In this document: positions 6,097-9,886 of the stretch, one piece after another
How the letters are laid out: every line of letters begins with the position of its first letter
Numbering within the stretch: the stretch's first letter is position 1
Origin: an uncultured Selenomonadaceae bacterium
Lineage (GTDB): Bacteria; Bacillota; Negativicutes; Selenomonadales; Selenomonadaceae
NCBI GenBank assembly: GCA_905233965.1
Contig: CAJOFG010000058.1
Span: forward strand, 9,170 to 19,055
Reading direction: 5' to 3'
DNA length: 9,886 bases
Notes under the pieces: model-generated
Told to the model about the DNA's origin: nothing
The model's input: only the letters and a program-made list of their open reading frames with translations
The model's database searches: none
Made by a program: the position numbers and the translations under genes

Positions 6097-8587
6097 ACTT
6101 TGCAAGTGCCCAATTTTTTCCGAAATGAACATCGACGACGAGAGGAATTTTTAATTCGACGACGTTTTCCATCGCGTCGCGAAGAATTTTTTCAACCGCT
6201 TGCAGTTCTTCCTCTTTCGTTTCGACAACCAATTCGTCGTGAACTTGAATTATTATCCGGCTTTTGAGGTCGCGCAAATTTTTTTCCGCACGAATCATCG
6301 CAAGCTTGATAATGTCAGCCGCGCTCCCCTGAATCGGAGTGTTCATCGCCATTCTTTCCGCAAGTCCGCGCTGATGAAAATTCGGACTCTTAATCGCCGG
6401 CAAAAATCTTTTTCGCCCGAACATGGTCGTGACAAATCCGGACTCCCGCGCTTTTTTTATCGTGTCGTCCAAAAAAATTTTCACGCCCGGATAACGCTCG
6501 AAGTACAGCCGGATATATTCGCCCGCCTCGTTGCGCGTCGTTTTCAAATCGCGTGAAAGTCCGTAGTCGCTTATGCCGTAAACTATTCCGAAATTTACCG
6601 CCTTAGCCTTGCGCCGCAAATCCGGCGTGACATTTTCCGGGTGAACGCCGAAAACTTCAGCCGCCGTCCGCGTGTGAATATCCTCGCCGCTTTTGAATGC
6701 GTTAATCAAATTTTCGTCGCCGGACATATGGGCAAGAATCCGCAATTCGATTTGCGAATAATCCGCCGAAAGTAAAAAGTCGTAACCTTCGCCCGGCTCG
6801 AACAGTGCGCGAATTTCTCTGCCTTCCTCCGTTCTCACCGGAATATTTTGCAAATTCGGATCGGAACTCGAAAGACGACCGGTCACCGTGACGGTCTGAT
6901 TAAAATTCGTGTGGACGCGATGCGTTGCCGGATTTATCAGCGATTTTATTCCGTCAAGGTAAGTCGATTTTAATTTTGTCAGCGCACGGAAATTTAAAAT
7001 CTCCGCAACAATCGGATGACGCCATTTTAATTCTTCCAAAACTTCGGCGTTGGTCGAAAAGCCCGTTTTGGTTTTTTTCACGGGCGGCAAATTCAATTTC
7101 TCAAATAAAATTTCGCCGAGTTGCTTGGAAGAATTTATGTTGAAAGTTTCGCCCGACAATTCGTAAATATTTTTTTCAAGCGCGGTGATTCTTTCGGACA
7201 TCTCGGCTGATTTTTCTTTTAGCCTTGCCTTGTCGACGAAGACGCCGCGCCTTTCCATTTCCGACAAAACTTCCGAGAGCGGCAATTCCATTTCCCGATA
7301 AAGTTTCATTAAATCGGCGTCCGCCAAATTTTTTTCGTATTGCGGCGCAAGCCTCTCAAAAGTTTTAACCGTCTCCGACAAATCATTTCCGATTCCCAAT
7401 TCCTCATTGCGGATTGATTTTTCGCGTTCGGGATAAAGCAGATAATAAATCAGATCCAAATCGAAAATTTTTTCAAGGTTGGAGACTTTGAAGGCGCGCA
7501 GATAATTTTTCAAGTCGCTCAAAACAATTTGCCCGCCGAAGTCGTCGAAGATTTTCTGAACGTCTTCATGATTCGCCGAAAAAATTTCTCCGCCAAAAAT
7601 TTTCACTGCAAAACGATTCATTTTCCATTCCGCAATCGCCAAACTTTCCGCCGCATTTAAAGCTTCGGGATTCAGCGGTTGGAGCACGGAGATAAAATTT
7701 CTCGGCGCGAGTGAAAAAAGATTTTGCGTTACAAAAAGTTCATGAATTTTTTTCTTGATTTGCTTCAAAGCGTAACGATTGCAAAAATCATCTGCGCGGG
7801 CAATGTCGGGAGCAATTTCAAATTCTGCTGCGTTGAAAACAATTTCGGGGACGTTGCAAACAATCTGCGCGAGTTTCTTGCTGAGCGTCGCAATTTCTTC
7901 AGAATTTTCAAGGGCGTTGAGAGCTCTTTTCGATTTAATTTCTGCGCGGCGGGCAAAAACATTTTCAACCGCGCCGAATTCTTTAATCAAAGTCGTTGCG
8001 CTTTTCTGCCCGATGCCCTTGACGCCGGGGATATTATCGGACGCGTCGCCGCACAATCCTTTGAAGTCGACAAGCAACGGCGGCGCGAAACCGTATTCCT
8101 CAAAAAATTTTTCCTCGTCGTAAATCTCAACGTCGGATTTTTTGTTCAAAAAAACTCGCGTATTGGCATTAATTAATTGCAGAGCATCGCGGTCGCCCGT
8201 CAGAATTTCTACAAAAAAATTTTCGGAAGCTTGCGTCGCCAATGTGCCGATAATGTCATCAGCTTCGTAGCCCGCCGCCGCGCAGGTTTTTATTCCGAGA
8301 ACGTCGATAAATTCTTTCAGCATGGGAAGTTGCGCGGCAAGTTCGTCGGGCATTGGCGGACGCGTCGCCTTGTATTCGGGAAAAATTTCGTTGCGAAAAG
8401 TTTTTTTGGCAGTATCAAGCGCAACAGCCGTCAAGTCGGGCGAATATTCGCGTAAAATTTTCAAAAGGATATTCGCAAAACCGACAATCGCGCCCGTCGG
8501 CTCGCCGCTCGGAGCATTCAAGCCCGGCATGGCATAAAACGCTCGGTAAAAAATACTGCTGCCGTCGATTATCAAAAATTTTTTCAT
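6095..8587 (-). CDS. polA: DNA polymerase I
   Basis: An 830-residue family A polymerase for Okazaki-fragment maturation and repair. The 5' nuclease domain (1-290) has D8, YKATRPPMP (72-80), YEADDIIG (107-114), TGDRDALQL (130-138) and GDASDNIPGVKGIGQKSA (180-197). The polymerase domain has motif A DYSQIELR (609-616), motif B RRKAKAVNFGIVYG (658-671, K662, Y670) and motif C QVHDE (781-785), so polymerisation is intact. The middle domain (about 300-430) lacks most 3'-5' exonuclease acids: no DxE near 316-330, LKNYLRAF replaces the LKYDRGIL-type motif, and only D423 aligns, so it is probably not proofreading, as in several Firmicute homologues. A linker at 391-401 (SIRNEELGIGN) looks inserted. 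The ATG overlaps the stop of the upstream transpeptidase gene (ATGA); AGAGG is 10 nt upstream. Confidence 0.98.
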   Translation of the reverse strand: MKKFLIIDGSSIFYRAFYAMPGLNAPSGEPTGAIVGFANILLKILREYSPDLTAVALDTAKKTFRNEIFPEYKATRPPMPDELAAQLPMLKEFIDVLGIKTCAAAGYEADDIIGTLATQASENFFVEILTGDRDALQLINANTRVFLNKKSDVEIYDEEKFFEEYGFAPPLLVDFKGLCGDASDNIPGVKGIGQKSATTLIKEFGAVENVFARRAEIKSKRALNALENSEEIATLSKKLAQIVCNVPEIVFNAAEFEIAPDIARADDFCNRYALKQIKKKIHELFVTQNLFSLAPRNFISVLQPLNPEALNAAESLAIAEWKMNRFAVKIFGGEIFSANHEDVQKIFDDFGGQIVLSDLKNYLRAFKVSNLEKIFDLDLIYYLLYPEREKSIRNEELGIGNDLSETVKTFERLAPQYEKNLADADLMKLYREMELPLSEVLSEMERRGVFVDKARLKEKSAEMSERITALEKNIYELSGETFNINSSKQLGEILFEKLNLPPVKKTKTGFSTNAEVLEELKWRHPIVAEILNFRALTKLKSTYLDGIKSLINPATHRVHTNFNQTVTVTGRLSSSDPNLQNIPVRTEEGREIRALFEPGEGYDFLLSADYSQIELRILAHMSGDENLINAFKSGEDIHTRTAAEVFGVHPENVTPDLRRKAKAVNFGIVYGISDYGLSRDLKTTRNEAGEYIRLYFERYPGVKIFLDDTIKKARESGFVTTMFGRKRFLPAIKSPNFHQRGLAERMAMNTPIQGSAADIIKLAMIRAEKNLRDLKSRIIIQVHDELVVETKEEELQAVEKILRDAMENVVELKIPLVVDVHFGKNWALAK

Positions 8588-9738
8588 GAGTTCGCCGCCT
8601 CTTTGGATTCGGGTTGCATTTCTGTTTGCTCGTCCAAAGCCGGACGAGCTTTTTCTTTAGGTTGAGTTTCTTCTTCCGATTCAGATTTTTCTTCGGGTTC
8701 TTCAAAAGGTTTTTCTACTTCGGTTTTGGTTTTCTTGCGTTTTTTGTCTTCCTTCGGCTTCACGACGGACGGAGTACTTTGCGGCACAGATTTAAAGCGG
8801 AAAATTTTTTTGCCGTCGTCGCCCGTCTGCAAGCCGCCTTCGATATTGAACAAAATCATTGCGTCATCGGCGTTGCAATAAAGTTGTCCCTTCCGTTCGT
8901 AGCAAATGACTTTTCCGAAACGACTTTTCAAACTCGCCTCTGTCTTATTCCATTCGAGTTTCATACGCAAAATTTTTGCAACGGGCACAACGGGCAGATA
9001 AGAAATTCCGTCGCGCAGAACTGCCTTTGCAAAAAATCTTGTGTTATTCGCGTCTGTCGGCTCGGCAAGCGTGCCGTTGACTTCGACGTTGTAAGGTTTT
9101 CCGACAAAAGTCGGTTCGCCGTCGGACGCCTCAATTTTTTGAGAAATATCGTATTCGCTCTCGAAAGGCAAAACTCCAAAAGGCTCAAGCCATTTCGTCA
9201 CGTCCTCAACCGTAACATCTTGAATTCCGTAGCCGTCGGGATAAATGTAATAAACGACATCATCATCGGAATTTTTTTCGACGACAACGCGATTGTAAGT
9301 TATCTCGACGGGCGTACCGACTTCGACGGCGTCAAAAAGTTCTTCAACGTCGCGTTCGTTCATGCGGATGCAACCGTTTGAAACATAGCCGCCGATACTT
9401 TCGGGACGATTGGTGCCGTGAATTCCGTAGTTGCCCGAAATTTGCATCCAGCGATAGCCGAGCGGATTATCGGGACCGGAAGGAACTTCGTATTCGGGAT
9501 CGGACGGATCGATCCAAGGCGGATCAATTTCTTTCGTTGAAATTTTGTAATAGCCCGTCGGAGTCGGCGTACTGACTTTTCCCAAGCCGAGATGATACAT
9601 TGCAAGGCGCGTGTTGCCGTCGTAAAAAAGCATAAGGCGACTTGCCGCGTTGATAAAAATTTTTTTCTCTGCCTGCGCGGTCGCGGAAAAAGAAGTCAGG
9701 AAAAAAATAATTGCCATGACGCCGTAAAAAATTTTCAT
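8584..9738 (-). CDS. Secreted L,D-transpeptidase (YkuD domain) with charged C-terminal tail
   Basis: A 384-residue exported protein. Residues 1-23 form a signal peptide (short basic start, hydrophobic 5-17, AQA cleavage motif before E24). The YkuD domain follows directly (about 25-148), with GIHGTNRPESIGG (105-117) and the catalytic VSNGCIRMN (119-127, nucleophile C123). Such enzymes make 3-3 cross-links or attach proteins to peptidoglycan in the wall or periplasm. Residues 150-290 include ISYLPVVPVAKILRMKLEWNKTEASL (246-270), which resembles a copper-amine-oxidase N-terminal-like stalk domain; this is tentative. Residues 325-384 are a Lys/Glu/Pro-rich, presumably disordered tail. The start has AGGA 9 nt upstream and an extended -10 promoter close above, so it is the likely first gene of the leftward operon. 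The precise cross-linking role cannot be read from the sequence. Confidence 0.92.
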   Translation of the reverse strand: MKIFYGVMAIIFFLTSFSATAQAEKKIFINAASRLMLFYDGNTRLAMYHLGLGKVSTPTPTGYYKISTKEIDPPWIDPSDPEYEVPSGPDNPLGYRWMQISGNYGIHGTNRPESIGGYVSNGCIRMNERDVEELFDAVEVGTPVEITYNRVVVEKNSDDDVVYYIYPDGYGIQDVTVEDVTKWLEPFGVLPFESEYDISQKIEASDGEPTFVGKPYNVEVNGTLAEPTDANNTRFFAKAVLRDGISYLPVVPVAKILRMKLEWNKTEASLKSRFGKVICYERKGQLYCNADDAMILFNIEGGLQTGDDGKKIFRFKSVPQSTPSVVKPKEDKKRKKTKTEVEKPFEEPEEKSESEEETQPKEKARPALDEQTEMQPESKEAANS

Positions 9739-9772
9739 TGCACATTTTCCTTTCCAAAAAATATTTTTGCTG

Positions 9773-9781
9773 ATTATATCA
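9773..9781 (-). promoter_or_regulatory. Leftward extended -10 promoter for the transpeptidase-polA operon
   Basis: The minus strand reads TGATATAAT, a perfect -10 hexamer (9773-9778) with the TG extension one base upstream. There is no good -35: the hexamer at 17-nt spacing (9796-9801) reads GTTCAA. Transcription would begin near 9766, giving a leader of about 28 nt before the ATG at 9738. Confidence 0.65.
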
Positions 9782-9795
9782 CGAAAAAACTTTTA

Positions 9796-9824
9796 TTGAA
9801 CATGCGCGGCGAATAGGTTAAAAT
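9796..9824 (+). promoter_or_regulatory. Rightward sigma-A-type promoter
   Basis: TTGAAC (9796-9801), exactly 17 nt, then TAAAAT (9819-9824). Start of transcription is expected near 9831, followed by a short leader with CCGGAGG (9841-9847) and an ATG at 9856. Its -35 box occupies the same bases that would serve as the -35 of the leftward promoter. Confidence 0.7.
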
Positions 9825-9855
9825 AAGTTTACAAGATTTTCCGGAGGTTTTTATC

Positions 9856-9886
9856 ATGAAGAAAATTTTTTTGACGGGCGCAATGG
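9856..9886 (+). CDS. Start of an unidentified rightward gene (first ten codons only)
   Basis: The ATG lies 8 nt after a strong GGAGG ribosome site and 32 nt after a good promoter, so a real gene start is likely. Visible residues are MKKIFLTGAM. The two lysines followed by hydrophobic residues would fit a signal peptide, but would also fit the first strand of a Rossmann protein; ten residues do not allow a choice. Confidence 0.65.
   Translation, partial: MKKIFLTGAM

Noticed and set aside
8614..9381. Plus-strand open frame of 255 codons, Phe-rich and apparently hydrophobic at its start
   Set aside because: The Phe-rich stretch is the antisense of the Lys/Glu-rich tail of the transpeptidase; no ribosome site, and the sense frame has clear YkuD motifs.
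9743..9745. Alternative ATG just upstream of the transpeptidase start
   Set aside because: It is out of frame with the signal peptide and YkuD domain and too close to the AGGA site; the ATG at 9738 has normal spacing.
1..9886. Search for a defence, toxin-antitoxin, secretion or otherwise undescribed system
   Set aside because: Every sizeable sense-strand gene belongs to a recognised housekeeping family and no unexplained gene or large gap remains apart from the ten codons at the right edge.

Overview
The window is a compact, almost entirely coding stretch of bacterial chromosome. Eight genes lie on the minus strand and are transcribed right to left. A ninth, of which only the first ten codons are visible, starts on the plus strand at the right edge. 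The best guess for the host is a diderm Firmicute (Negativicutes / Selenomonadales type). A HemZ-type coproporphyrinogen dehydrogenase homologue and the YchF and Fur sequences look Firmicute-like, while a GmhA-type heptose isomerase points to lipopolysaccharide and hence an outer membrane. This is inference from protein character, not a database result.

Layout from the right edge in the direction of transcription. At 9739-9855 there is a divergent promoter region: an extended -10 (TGATATAAT) reads left, and a near-consensus TTGAAC-N17-TAAAAT reads right. The leftward unit is a secreted L,D-transpeptidase (8584-9738), DNA polymerase I polA (6095-8587), a sedoheptulose-7-phosphate isomerase gmhA (5426-6085, TTG start), a Fur-family repressor (4898-5365), a HemZ-like radical SAM enzyme (3118-4908), the ATPase ychF (2011-3114) and an agmatinase-type ureohydrolase speB (1150-2001). 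Junctions are a 4-nt overlap, a 9-nt gap, a 60-nt gap, an 11-nt overlap, a 3-nt gap and a 9-nt gap. They are tight enough for one long operon, with the 60-nt gap before fur the only place an internal promoter might fit. After speB, a 162-nt gap carries three back-to-back hairpins. Then comes a TelA-family gene that runs off the left edge.

Functionally this is a mixed housekeeping cluster: cell wall and envelope (L,D-transpeptidase, GmhA), DNA repair and replication (PolA), iron/heme (Fur with HemZ, physically overlapping), translation-linked ATPase (YchF), polyamine metabolism (SpeB) and envelope/toxic-anion stress (TelA). The iron regulator overlapping a radical SAM heme-type enzyme is the most meaningful pairing.

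I found no mobile element, CRISPR array, RNA gene or evident defence or secretion system, and nothing that supports a new biological system. The unusual points are smaller: a 39-bp in-frame tandem repeat that adds an acidic 13-residue repeat and a basic tail to HemZ, the triple-hairpin repeat upstream of telA, a polymerase I that appears to have lost its proofreading site and carries a repeat-like linker, and a striking excess of AAAATTTT palindromes inside genes.
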